Shown in pieces: positions 1 to 10,352 of a stretch of 64,000 bases of DNA; the stretch's first letter is position 1; every line of letters starts with the position of its first letter. Source of the stretch: Multifurca ochricompacta (lineage: Eukaryota; Basidiomycota; Agaricomycetes; Russulales; Russulaceae). The stretch is taken from positions 806,001-870,000 of the forward strand of contig WTXG01000004.1 in NCBI GenBank assembly GCA_022496185.1, in the 5' to 3' direction. The notes beneath the pieces are model-generated. The model was given only the letters and a program-made list of their open reading frames with translations, was not told the DNA's origin and did no database searches. Both the position numbers and the translations under genes were made by a program.

Positions 1-341
1 GATACCGCCATTGACCAGAGTGAAGAACTTTGCATTAATCGAGTCGACAGACTCTCTGGCCTGCATACACGATACTTAACTTGTTAGAATGTCAGTTTGA
101 GTGCAAAGTACGAAATCATCACCTCAAGCCATGTAACGCAGCCGGGGGTAGAGCTATCATGCGACCCGAGAACCAACGACTTCTGAATGTTGGGATAGTC
201 CTTGACGACAGCGAGCAGAGTGAAGTTTTGGACAGTCGAAACGCCATTCCAAGGGCAGACAGACGTCTTACGCCCAACTGGTGAGGCGAAGGAAATCGCA
301 ACGAGGAGAGAGATGACAAAAGCCAAGAAAAACATGCTCAT
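1..341 (-). CDS. Secreted protein, 5' part of gene (runs off the left edge)
   Basis: The ATG at 341 opens a signal peptide (MSMFFLAFVISLLVAISFAS) followed by a mature N-terminus with VQNFTLLAVVKDYPNIQKSL. The first exon ends at a GAG codon near 122. A short intron starts with gtgatg and ends with gcag near position 60. The frame then continues in phase (ARESVDSINAKFF) to the window edge, so the C-terminus is missing. The NFTLLAV..xxxVQKxLxLG pattern resembles a family of small extracellular proteins of unknown function in polypores; that is recollection, not a search. A TATA-like box lies about 90 bp upstream. No enzymatic motif is visible. I am confident of the start and the secretion signal, not of any function. 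Confidence 0.7.
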
Positions 342-432
342 ATTGAGAGGCAGTAGTCAAGGTATGTAATGTAGCGAGGTCAAGTCCGTTGAATGTCGAA
401 TAGTGCTAGGGCTCAGCGACGCGCAGACCTAG

Positions 433-441
433 CTTTATACC
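433..441 (-). promoter_or_regulatory. TATA-like box of the left-edge secreted protein gene
   Basis: Read on the minus strand the sequence is GGTATAAAG, about 92 bp upstream of the ATG at 341. This is a usual distance for a highly expressed fungal secreted-protein gene. Assignment is by position and consensus only. Confidence 0.45.
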
Positions 442-2594
442 ATCTCTACTGTGTTTGAAACGCTCCAGACTGCAGGTACCACATGGTGAATGGAGCGCTG
501 TATGGGAATGAGATACCACTGAATCTTCGTCCTTGCAAAATAATGGCATCCCAAGCATGACAGAGATGCTCTAGAACTGAGACGCCTACTCGGACCGCAT
601 AGCCGTGTCCGATGAAGTCAAGAAGCTTGCCTACGCTATTAGAGCGGGAGGATGAAAGCTAGAACCCATTGCCCGCCTTAGCGCTCAGCGCTCGCTTTAA
701 ATGGGTGCCCCTTCAGCGCCAGTTTCCCTGTTAATCACAAAATTAGGCTTCACGGAAAAACGCGACCACAAACACGGCGAGTTAGGGAAAGTACTTACTT
801 CAGACCGCTTGATTTGCAAGTCAAGGTGTAAATGATAACACCATCAGAACCGACGCCATGGTAGGTACCCTGATCACAAAGACTTCATATGATTCCTACC
901 TCAAGGAGTGGTCGTAAGGCGGACGTACATAGTTTCGAAGCTACCTGTATGAGGAGAGCGGAACAAACGTGCGACCCAGATAGACATAATCACCGTATAA
1001 ATTTGTATCCTGAGGCCGATAATAATATTAACAAACCTGCACGAAGATCGCATCGCACACGCTGACAGTAGTGGCAGGATCTGGTTCCCGTTTCTCTGTA
1101 GATGCTCGATCGCAAGTGAAACCTAAGTTTCACTTCCCTCCCTCCTTGTTTTGCGCCCTCGCATTTGTTCTAAACCCAAGCGAAATCATGCGGTCTGATT
1201 GGATTCTCTTTTCTTTGGCTTGCACCGAAAATTTGTCCCAGTAATGGAAGGAATTCCCAGACATCTTCTGATGAACATGCAAACCTTACACGTGCGCCGT
1301 CCTCTGCACACACTTACACTCTTGCACAGATCGTCGCCGCGCGCTAAATCGTGTCCAATTAGCCGCCCCATGACCAATGCAACACTAGTGTAGGTATCGG
1401 AAATAATGCGCCTTCTCGTGACCAAAGTTAATGAGAACAGAGCAAACAGCAAGGGCCAACGAAGGGGTTATATCACACAACCACCTATGTTTCAAGTACC
1501 TGGGTGGTTAACAATACGTTACTTCTCCTTCTCTGTTGTTCTTTTCGTGGTGTTTCCCGTAGAGTATGTGGCACCTTGCCCCAGACGGGCCATGCATTTG
1601 ACCTTTAAGCTGTCTCGAAGCCCCAACATCCACCGTTGAGGTAGATACTTAAGTTGATGGGAGTGAGTGCGGCAGCCTGCAGCGTGCTTTTATTCAGATC
1701 TGTGCCAGGTTGCGTTGATAGGACGAAGGTAACCGCCCCCGATACCCTACTACCTATTTGCCACATGGATCCTCTGACTTGGAAGGTTTTATTTTTTTCT
1801 TGTCTCAAATTCCAAATTCCGCCCGCTACAGATTGCTCCCAATTGGTTGGTTTTTATGGTTCGGGCGTGAGCGTAGCGTAGCCTACTGGCCTTTCCGCTA
1901 CCGAACGGTAGCGGGGAGCCAGCCACAAGCGGAAGTGAATATTTATTTCGGCACAACAAGCACCAAGCACGGAAGCAAATATGATCTCCTAATTCTACCC
2001 TCGACCATTCAGATGTTTGGTTTGGTGAAAAGGATACTCGCTTCAGTTTAGGTGGCATCAGCATGTATAAAACAGAGCTTTATTATCATTCCATTTGCCT
2101 GTGATGCATTTCGGATCAGTCCACCCAGCAACCCGGCCTAGCTGTCCGATTATCGCTACGAAGGCTTCGTGCCAACCCGACCTGACAGGCACAATAGCCA
2201 GTCCTCAGACTCGCATCCAGTGTATTTACACCATTCATTTTTGACACTAACTTTGAGGTTTCAGCAATGCGTCAAGTGGACATGGTTCCGAGTTAGCGGC
2301 CCGGCGAGATGTTTGACCAACTCGCAACTCATTGCTCCCCATATAGGGGGGAGTGTGTATTTGACAGTGATCGTGTGGTAGTGTTAATAATCCGTCAGGA
2401 TTGAGGAAGATAACCTCCCGCTCATACTACAGATTAGCATACCCCTTGGAGCACGTTGCTCCCTATACAGCCTAAGAAACTGCTCACACTATCCAGTCTC
2501 AATGCGAAAACGCCATCATCGTCTAGACCAGCTTTAGACCCCGCAGCGCTCTCGCTCCTCCGCAAGAATTAACAACACTTCAGGGAAGCGAGGA
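442..2594. other. Gene-free stretch, no recognisable feature except one hairpin
   Basis: Open frames here are short and carry no family signature, and I see no consistent intron-exon pattern on either strand. The only structured element is a perfect inverted repeat at 1895-1914, listed separately. Confidence 0.5.
1895..1914. repeat. Short perfect inverted repeat (9-bp arms, 2-bp loop)
   Basis: CCGCTACCG at 1895-1903 and its exact complement at 1906-1914 are separated by AA. It sits in gene-free DNA. It could be a transposon-end hairpin or chance; no matching partner was seen in the window. Confidence 0.4.
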
Positions 2595-4463
2595 CTAAAT
2601 TGGCAGTCGAATGGTTTTGGCCGGCTGTGTGCAACGAACATCAATCAAGTTACAACCTTGTCGGGTCAGTGTGGGTACGCACATGAATACGCCTAAATCC
2701 GCAAACGACTCCGTGTCGAGCGGTAATTCATCCCCATTCTCGTCCCGTCCGCGTTCAAGATTTATCGCCCACAGAATCCTCGCTATGTCGATGAAGAGCG
2801 CGTCATTGGCGAGGTGCTTGCCCGGGCAAGCACGCCGCCCGAAACCGTACGTGATGTGCCCCTCCTGATTTGCTTCTGTGGAGCCGAGTATCACCTCTCC
2901 CTTCTCGTCGAGATGTCTTTCTGGCCGGAAATCATCCGCGTCGTCACCAAACACCTCACGGTCATGATTACAGTGCCACATATTCGCCATGCACATCGTG
3001 CCTTTCGGGATGAACATGCCCTCATACCAGCCATCTTCACTTGCGACATGGGGTATCCCGAGCGGTAGAGTCGGTCGCCAGCGAAGAATTTCCTTGACGA
3101 TTGCGCGCACATATGGAAGGTGCGGAGCATCGGCAAAAGTGGGCAGACGAGATCGGCCGACCACGGCGTCGATTTCGTCTTGCGCGCGGCGTTGCACCTC
3201 AGGAAAGGCTATCATGGCCAGTGTCCACCAAATGAGAGTGGTAACAGTGGTTTCAGCGCCACCAGAGCTGTGATGGCTCGCATTTATTCTCTCACAAAGA
3301 TTGAGAATAATGTTGACTCACAACATCACTCCAGTCAGGAATGACATTTCCAGCTCTGTCAGATTGTTGCGATCGTTTTCCTGCAGCAAAGACGCGGAGA
3401 AACTAGGCCTGGTCCCTCCGCTGGCCTGTAAGATCTATTAGCCAGACAACCCATGACGTATTCCAGAACATACAAGGTCAACTTTAACACGGTTTAGAAG
3501 ACCACGGAACAGTTCATAGTGCTCCTCGCCATGCTTTAAGCCTTCCCTCTTCCACTTTGCAAACCTGTTTATGCCCGTGTTCAGTACTATCGGTGGGATA
3601 GGAGGACCGAATTGGATACCTCTTGGGAATGTACATCATCCAAGGGAATAATTCGACAAAGAAGTTCCCAAGAACAACAGCATGCGAAACTCTGTTGTTA
3701 TACGTCTCAATGCCTTTCATGGAATTATCGTGTAGTGACGTGAGTGTTGGATAGTCGTACAGGATGGACATGATCAAGGAAGCTGCTGTGCGTTGATATT
3801 CTTTCTGCCAATCATGACGCGACGTGTTCGTCAGGAACGCTGAAGTCAAGATGGTAGCCTCCTTCATCTGAATCGAATGGTAATCCCGCACAGCCGTCTT
3901 GGTGAGTGCTGCTTGTGAAGCACGACGCATGCGACGGCAGCTGTATAAGGGCGTAAGCGTGGACTACGTACGATCATGCGACACCTGAATCGTCACTTAC
4001 TGCGAGTTGTAGTTCAAAAGTGACATCACAACGCCTTTGTTGAGGAATTTCTGCGCCATAATAAACTGAGGGCGGTCGGAATAACTATTCGCACGGCGCT
4101 CAAGAACATCGAAGGCCGAGCTGAGGCTGTTAAATATAATCGTGGGCGTTCCTGCTGCGTCAAGATGCATAACATCCTCTACAGCATCCATATTTTCATG
4201 TTAGTAACCTTTTGGACAGTCGATTGTGAGAACCCACTGAAGCTTTCCTTGCAAGCTTTTGAGAACAGCCACTTCTTATCTAAAAGCTGATAAGTATTCC
4301 CAAGAATCGGCAAGCGTCGAGGACTGGGAGGTAATTTCCGCCAAGGACTCCTAACATAAGAAACGATAATATAGATGATCAAGGCGAGAATGGCGCCTGT
4401 CATAAGAGTCTTGTTCATGTCATCCGGAATCCCTCCAACAGTTGTTTGTCTCAGGAAGTTCAT
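2595..4463 (-). CDS. Cytochrome P450 monooxygenase, membrane-anchored
   Basis: A complete basidiomycete P450, similar in layout to those labelled O-methylsterigmatocystin oxidoreductase-like. An N-terminal anchor (GAILALIIYIIVSYV) and a proline hinge (LPPSPRRLPILGNTY) precede the helix C motif (CRRMRRA). The I-helix AGGAETT-type motif reads SGGAETTVT on the minus strand near 3245-3272. Then come the ExxR motif (KEILRWRP), the PERF-type motif (FRPERHLD) and the haem loop FGFGRRACPGKH with its cysteine ligand. At least five short introns join the exons in phase, and I found no frame break. The ATG at 4463 gives MNFLRQTTVGG; an in-frame ATG at 4418 (MNKTLMTG) is nearer the anchor and equally possible. 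The substrate cannot be read from sequence, and no biosynthetic neighbours suggest a cluster. It would act at the ER with a P450 reductase. Confidence 0.9.
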
Positions 4464-6071
4464 AGCTGGAAATAGATTATGGGAAAGCCATGAGGTGAAC
4501 AGGAATGGGGTTCTCACCCATAGGGAATGTATTTCCTTCTAGAAACGCATTGGTTGAGGAGTCATAACTTTCCGACACCCGACTCATATACTTCTTAAGA
4601 AGGCTCACTCGTTGTAGAACGCGAGGCTCCATCTGAGAGCCTGAGTGTAGGAGGGTGTGGGTGGACGCACGGGTGGGGCAGTTCTAACTTGGGGTGGGAG
4701 GTCGAGATATATGGGATCCCTACCTACAGGAAACCTTTGTGAATTAGCACCATTTTCACCACGTAACCATTCTTCGTCTCGTGTGGTAAGTCGGGTGCTG
4801 CTAATATTAAGAGTTGAAGTGAAGGACCTGCCCTGCGCGCCCAAGCAACCAATCATGTTACAGGGTTGGCCTTAAATTATTTAATTAATTTTATATTCGG
4901 CTCCAAGTATACTCAGACGTTCTGGTATATAAATCCTTAACACTAACACTTTATCTTAAGGATGCTCAGTTCTTTAGATTTCCCTTCGCTTCTTTGGTCT
5001 CAACTCCTACGGCCTCGAACGTGATTTCTATGAGTCCTTCCTTCCTATAGGCACTGCGAAGAGCACGAAAATAGTTTCACTGGTAAACCACTCAGAGTAA
5101 AGTTCGGCTACAGATAACTAATTTCATATCCGAGGAGACGGATCCGGTCCTCGGGGCAATTCGCCACTTTCAAGAAGTGAGTAATTGATTGATTTATATG
5201 CATTATTGGCTCCATTGCAACAAAGGTATAGAGGGTTTCATGTTCAGTCCAGAAGAGAGCAATTATATTATCTTATCTTGGTGCATGTTAATGAGTCTAC
5301 ATTACCCCCTAATAGTGTGACTTCCTATTGCTGTCTGACAACGCGCGCCATACCTCTAAGGGGCGTCCAGCTGGTGTGGTCCGTGTTCCGTACATTATAT
5401 GTTTTGTGTCACCCCTCAATGATCTCCAATTCTAATGAGAACAATTTGTGCCCGTTCATACCTAGATTACAGCATTCAAGCTTTCTGCAATTAGCACGTT
5501 TTCCGCAAGTCTATATATGCGGTAACAATGCAATGGTTTCCGCTGCGCTTGAGCCCCTCTATTATGAGAGAAACTTGTCCTGTCTGAATGAGCCTCATTG
5601 GATCACGCGCGCAATTAGCAGAGATCGGAATCCTCATGTGCGTCTCCTAGTGGCCCTCATTACTGCCAGCATTGCTATTGGCCGTTGGTATCTCGATGAC
5701 TGACCCGAGTCCACCTTGCGTTAGAACACAGAGCCCTTATACAAAATTTTCAACGTGTTCACCCTGATGTCCTTAAACATTTACCATAACATACGGGAAC
5801 CAAACTTGAATCGTACTGCGTTGACAGGGAGATGTAACGCTCCAATATTCCACCCACGACTCATCGGTAATGACTGCGCATCCGCAGCTCCGTTGCCTTT
5901 CAACTTGCATACAATATCACAAACACACCCAGACGCGAGATGTATAAATGTCAGACTTGCAAACTACACAAACATCATCAGTAATACTTCATACGCTCAT
6001 TTCTACAACGCTGCGCGTTCTAGTCCAATATTTAACCACCGCTCACTTCTATCAACTCTAAGATACACACC
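4464..6071. other. Intergenic, no supported gene; promoter of the small secreted protein at its right end
   Basis: A 172-codon open frame at 5185-5703 begins with TTG, has no family signature and lies in AT-rich DNA, so I do not call it. The last ~130 bp hold a TATA-like box (GTATAAAT at 5942-5949) positioned for the gene starting at 6072. Confidence 0.5.
5942..5949 (+). promoter_or_regulatory. TATA-like box of the small secreted protein gene
   Basis: GTATAAAT about 125 bp upstream of the ATG at 6072, in a CA-rich leader. Assigned by position only. Confidence 0.4.
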
Positions 6072-6635
6072 ATGAAGTTCTTCATTGCTTTCTTCCTTGC
6101 TACTCTCGCGGCTACCGTGTCTTCCCTTCCGCTCGCCGCAAACCCCAACGTGGATGAGAACCTCATTCCCCAGTTTGGCACCACTGCTGGGGTAAACCCA
6201 ACTGGTAAGATTGAAATTCGATCCGAAAAAGGCAATGCAATTAATGGGACATCCTCGCATAGATGCAGGACCTGCGAGTGCTAAAACTTGTGATGGTCCC
6301 ACTAAAGGGCCAGATGGGAAACCTGTCCCAGTTCCTTGCACTTGCCCGCCCGATCGGGCCACCTTCATCGCCGTAAGCCTCTTGTCACGGGTTCATTCAT
6401 ATCACAATAATTGCTAAATGTGCGACCGTAGAATCTGAATACCAACGTCAAGGCGGGCCACATCGTGAACAATCCGGGTGTGTCTGCACCCTTCCCGACG
6501 GATGGCTCGAAAGCATCGCAGCTTGCTCGGTTGCAGACAGCCATGGCGACTTTGCAGAACCTTAACGGAACTGGGCAAGGATGTCCTGTGGCGTCTACGA
6601 CGTTCCCTGCGCAACAAAAAGCTCTTCAGGGATGA
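6072..6635 (+). CDS. Small secreted cysteine-containing protein
   Basis: Three exons join in phase: 6072-6204, 6263-6372 and 6432-6635, with GT..AG introns. The product is about 148 residues. A signal peptide (MKFFIAFFLATLAATVSSLP) is followed by a segment containing KTCDGPTKGPDGKPVPVPC and TCPPDRATFIA. The C-terminal part contains NTNVKAGHIVNNPGVSA, FPTDGSKASQLARLQTA and GQGCPVASTTFPAQ. This arrangement matches, from memory, a family of small secreted proteins found repeatedly in wood-decay basidiomycetes, of unknown function. Four cysteines remain in the mature chain, enough for two disulfides. A TATA-like box lies upstream. No transmembrane segment or GPI signal follows. I am confident about the gene model and secretion, but the function is unknown. 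Confidence 0.85.
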
Positions 6636-6984
6636 GAGAGAGTATATTCCAGTACCTGTTTTAATAACATTGTTGAAGCTAAGCTGTGACCGTAATACCA
6701 TGAGGTGCTCAATCTTAACTCGTATGGATGATGAGGCCAAAGGCTATAGCTATTGGAGAAGCGAGGAGTGGCCTGTCACAAGCATACTCGTGGACAAGGT
6801 TACTTGACAGCAAGAAAGTTTAAGCTTCAATGTTTAAAAGGCTACCGTCTGGCACCCCGCACCCCCGCATATTCAGACAGATACAAACAACAGAACAGGC
6901 ACCAGGCCACATTACGTAGTTGTGAGAATACAATGCCATCTTTGGATATAAGATGAGATCTCGTCGACGGCTGCAATCTAATCA
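6636..6984. other. Short intergenic stretch, nothing recognised
   Basis: Lies between the secreted-protein stop and the left arm of the inverted-repeat element. No coding pattern or repeat was seen. Confidence 0.45.
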
Positions 6985-7348
6985 AGTCACCTTACTCTCC
7001 CCCACCGCTGACATCCCTAAAGTGGTAATCTTGTTACATGACTTCAATTTGTAATAATATTTATTTTAAAAAGGAAAGTTATCAACGAAATATCATTATA
7101 AATCAGTTGGAATAAGATCAGATAAGGATTAGATAAGAACTTTCACGCATTCCCTCATTGTGTATCATGTGTTCTCATCAGAATATGTGGGTCTGGAGCA
7201 GTAGAATGTTGTGGTGCTTGTTTCTGATTGCCATGTCATTAGTGATAGTCCTCTTGTTGTCCTCATCTGCCTCTCTTTTCCTATACATGTCTTTGCTAGC
7301 CTCAAGAATGAGCCACCCTCTCATTCCAGCACTTGGAGCATATTGTGG

Positions 7349-7376
7349 TTTTTTTTTTTTTAGAATCAAGTTTATT
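7349..7376 (-). terminator. Polyadenylation signal plus A13 tail inside the inverted-repeat element
   Basis: On the minus strand AATAAA (7371-7376) is followed about 9 nt later by 13 consecutive A (7349-7361). Genomic DNA carrying both the signal and an encoded tail at the right spacing suggests a reverse-transcribed, polyadenylated RNA was inserted here. A chance T-run is the alternative. Confidence 0.5.
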
Positions 7377-7618
7377 GTGCACTTCAAGGCCAATGCCCAA
7401 ATCACGCGGCTATTACAACTGGGACATAATAACTACTGTGAGGAACAGGTGGAGCACTGAGGTTAATTACAGCAAAGAAAAACCCAAAGAAGAAAAGTCG
7501 GTTAAGGGGGGGTGGAGAGTCAGAGACAAAAGAGGGGAAGTGTAAAGCTAGAGAGTGGTAATCAGGGAAGACTGATAAAGAAATTTTTACCTATGACCCC
7601 CGATGTCACCTGCTCGAC

Positions 7619-7789
7619 CTAGTCTGGCTCGCGAGGTCGCTCCAACAAAAACAGCCTTGTGAAGGCCCGCATGAACTGAAGCAAGTCTTCGATGAAAGGC
7701 TTGTGATTGAAAAGGATGTGCCACTGGGGAGGGTCCAGGGCCCAGTCAGGGAGGAACTGTAAGTCCTGACGGCGGGCGGAGTAGAGCAT
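7619..7789 (-). CDS. Unrecognised 56-codon open frame in the element
   Basis: ATG at 7789 to TAG at 7619, encoding a 56-residue peptide with protein-like composition (for example DLQFLPDWALDPPQWHILF and KPFIEDLLQFMRAFTRLFLL) ending in RPREPD. The frame stays open upstream of the ATG, so it may be the tail of a longer frame. It is followed downstream by about 240 nt of pyrimidine-rich sequence and then the AATAAA and A-run, the layout of a 3' transcript end. I do not recognise the family. It may be a fragment of a transposon protein or of a captured host transcript. Confidence 0.3.
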   Translation of the reverse strand: MLYSARRQDLQFLPDWALDPPQWHILFNHKPFIEDLLQFMRAFTRLFLLERPREPD

Positions 7790-8234
7790 ATGGTGGTTAC
7801 AGCTTACACCATTGTCTACATGTCACATGACTTTGATTTGTAATGGTATTTTGTTGATCAACGACAACTTTCTTTTTAAAAATAAATATTATTACAAATC
7901 ACAGTCGTGTGACAAGATTGCCACTTTAGGGATGTCAGCGGTGGGGGAGAGGTGGGTGAGCTAATCTTTTCTTCCGTCGCCCTTATCCTTGCTCTTATAA
8001 TCGCCTAAATGAGACAAGGGCATCCGTATAATGTTCGTAGAGAGGTACCGGGTTATCTATAAGGATGGTATGGTGACAAGATGAGGCAGTGACGAAAAAG
8101 GGAGCGCGGAGAGGCGCCGGTGAGCTGCGAGCTCCGTGGAGGAAGCATCGGGCAGGAGAACGGTAAGTAAGAAGATTTCAAAGGCACGCACCAACGCACG
8201 CAGAGAGTGGCAGTGGCGTTGGGGAGGGAGGGGG

Positions 8235-9297
8235 GGCATGTCCCATGTGCAGCAAACATACACGATATCGTCAGCGGTACCTCATACCTTCAGTATATAC
8301 TACGTGCGGAGATCAACTGTGTTGACGACCTCCTACCTCGCGGTTGTCCTTTTTCCGAATGTCTCGAGCATTTAATTCACCACGAAGAATCATGGAATGA
8401 CCTCCAACTTAACAAGTTTGCTGAAACTGATACCACTACAGCCCCCCTTGTTTGTCAGCATGCTCTTCTAGATGGCTATTTAATCTACGAGGCCGTTTCA
8501 GACACAACACGTTATGGGTATATTGATATTTGCTTTGCTGCTCGGAATGAGGAATTACGCTGGGTACATATCTCGATTGAAGATACCCGTCTTCATCTCA
8601 AGTCCGTGTTTGCTGTGGACTGTAACTTGGCTGTTTCCGTGTCCACGACTACTAAGGAGTGGGTTCCAACCTCGTGGCACCATGGACAGTCTCAACGTTC
8701 TCGAGGATGTGTGTTTCCCTTTCTGGTCTACAGGGTTTCTTCTGAAGTATGACGCGTGCCCGCCTGGCGTTTGCCAAATGCCTAAGTGCTGGGTGGTTGT
8801 GAACATGACTGCGCCCACCTCTACCATCTAGTCCAGTAACGTGCGTAAATGGCCATGGGCAGTCTGGGGCCTAGTCACGACTCATTTCTTCCTCGATACG
8901 CATGGGGGAATTCTACCAAGGCCAGCAGGCCCTCTCTGGATTACAAACTACTCACCACTGGTTGTCCGCGACTATAACTTGCTGCGTACACATTATATGC
9001 AACTGACGGGAGGGAACACGTCGCCATACTCTAGGCTGCCAGTCTTCTCCCCGACTTAAGTGATATGCAATCACTGGGTGGCTGGGACCGTTGAGACGCA
9101 CTTGCCATATCGAGACGTGTCGAGTGATCTGCACGTCCGCCGTTTCCCGTGCGTAGTTGCAGATAGGGAGTGGGTCGCTGAGATTTCGGTCAAGGTATGT
9201 TAGCCTTTCGCATTCAACGAGGTTCCTTCAGAGGGAATCTGATCGAGAGCGCCAACAGGAAACTAGAACTCAAGTCACGGTGTATCATGTAGGTTAG
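8235..9297 (+). pseudogene. Truncated F-box family gene, tandem copy 1
   Basis: Compared with copy 2 (10353-12088), this copy starts only at the end of the F-box region: YLQYILRAEINCVDDLLP matches YLQYILRTQINGVDGILP. The sequence before 8235 has no F-box, and near the junction about 10 nt present in copy 2 are missing. It then follows copy 2 through WVHISIEDTRLHLKSVFAVD, but jumps from NLAVSVS straight to TTKEWVPTS. That omits the roughly 500 bp middle section present in copy 2. Later blocks (WITNYSPLVVRDYNLLRTHY, LPYRD, SSDLHVRR, VADREWV) match the copy 2 end. A last intron ends at cgccaacag, and the C-terminus reads VTVYHVG with the stop at 9297, as in copy 2. With no F-box and a large internal deletion it is a pseudogene. 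In the family the F-box would bind SKP1 in an SCF ubiquitin ligase and the C-terminal part would recruit substrate. Confidence 0.75.
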
Positions 9298-9479
9298 GCT
9301 GTTCTTTAGAAACCGAGATATCAGCACCTCGAGCCTCACTGCGCTATGCAAGACTTGGTATGTACAACTGTAAAAAGGCTCCTGTAACTGGTAGCGTGCC
9401 TAGTGTGTGGTACGTGTGGAATCCTGTGCGCAGCATTGAGCCAAGGCCGAGGTCTGAGCAACCCTGTGTCAACCATGAA

Positions 9480-9573
9480 CCACCATCCACCGATGCACCT
9501 TGTGTATCACCTTGCCTTTGTGAGTACCTGCTGCGGTGTGCGTAATACTAGGTCGGCAGGGACTGGACCTTTG
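9480..9573 (-). pseudogene. Remnant of the TMEM14 gene 3' end
   Basis: The stretch resembles 12458-12555, which is the last exon of the intact TMEM14-family gene just after F-box copy 2. Shared runs include CCACCATC, CACCTTGTGTAT versus AGCTTGTATAC, CCTTGCC and GGACTGGACCTTTGGG versus GGGATTGGACCCTTGG. The frame is lost. Its position directly after F-box copy 1 mirrors the order F-box copy 2 then TMEM14, so the duplicated unit included both. Confidence 0.5.
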
Positions 9574-10352
9574 GGACGGACGATGGGAGAGCAGGGCGAA
9601 GCCGTCTTCACTCAACAGTTTTATCGAAGCTCTGTGCAAGATCCAATCCAGACCACCAAGTTCAACCTCGAGTCAGCTGGTGATGTGCTTGTAACTGACA
9701 TTCTCGCAGCAAAGTTGCGGTTCACCCCAAGTTGTGATACATTAGAGTGGAGGATGGGATGGGGGTAGGCGCAACCGCTAGAGACGCTCGCGGGTTCAGT
9801 TAATCTGGGATTTGATTGTCTACACAAGAGGCTTGCGACGTCGTAGTTCAAGATGTACGCTTCGGCATACCAGTAGGCAGCTCAAGCAAAGACACGACAT
9901 CGACATCGACATAGCAGAGTGCAGAGTGACCTAGTGTCTAGGACCACCTCCGCCTACAAAACAAGACACCAGCGCTGACGTAAACCGAACCTCTCCAGAT
10001 CTCTCGACTCAGACCTGCAGCGTCTGCAAATGGGGAAACGGCCTGTACTTGCAGCACGCACCACAATAATTGTATCAGTGCAGATACCGTCGATTGACGT
10101 GACGATAAAAGCTATCAGAGTCATCAAGATTGTGCATATGCTAGCTCAGGCTTGCCGATTTATTGGGGCAGGGGGGCAGGTACAGTGGCAGTGGCGTCAC
10201 GCCTGTCAGCGAACCTGCACGAATTGCGCTGACTGGGGCTTACGCGTGCCTTGGCACACTCTCCGTAAACCGGCCGTGGCTATCAACCCTCCTCCGAGTG
10301 TGAGTCAAGGCAGAAGACAGTAACAAGCCCCACTCCTCATCTCCCGATCGTC
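9574..10352. other. Intergenic between F-box copies, no supported gene
   Basis: Open frames of 97-121 codons occur (9403-9768, 10030-10323), but I recognise no domain and no matching exon structure. The stretch probably consists of degraded duplicated flank. Confidence 0.4.

Larger units (their letters stand above)
6985..7965. mobile_element. Terminal-inverted-repeat element, non-autonomous, with retro-like insert
   Basis: The segment around 6990-7118 reappears in reverse complement at about 7820-7960, with few differences. Shared blocks include CCCCCACCGCTGACATCCCT, then TAAAGTGG, ATCTTGT, and ATTTGTAATAATATTTATTT running into an A-rich tract. The right arm is itself a partial palindrome: TCACATGACTTTGATTTGTA near 7820 pairs with its complement near 7900-7915. 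No transposase signature is present inside, so it would be non-autonomous or a MITE-like relic about 1 kb long. I could not fix exact ends or target-site duplications. The interior carries a 56-codon open frame and a poly(A)-like tail on the minus strand, listed separately. It lies directly before the truncated 5' end of the first F-box copy and may have caused that truncation. Confidence 0.7.

Noticed and set aside
5185..5703. 172-codon open frame
   Set aside because: Starts with TTG, lies in AT-rich intergenic DNA, and has no family signature or intron support.
8053..8263. Minus-strand frames just before F-box copy 1
   Set aside because: No F-box or other domain; they are not the missing N-terminus of copy 1, which is on the plus strand.
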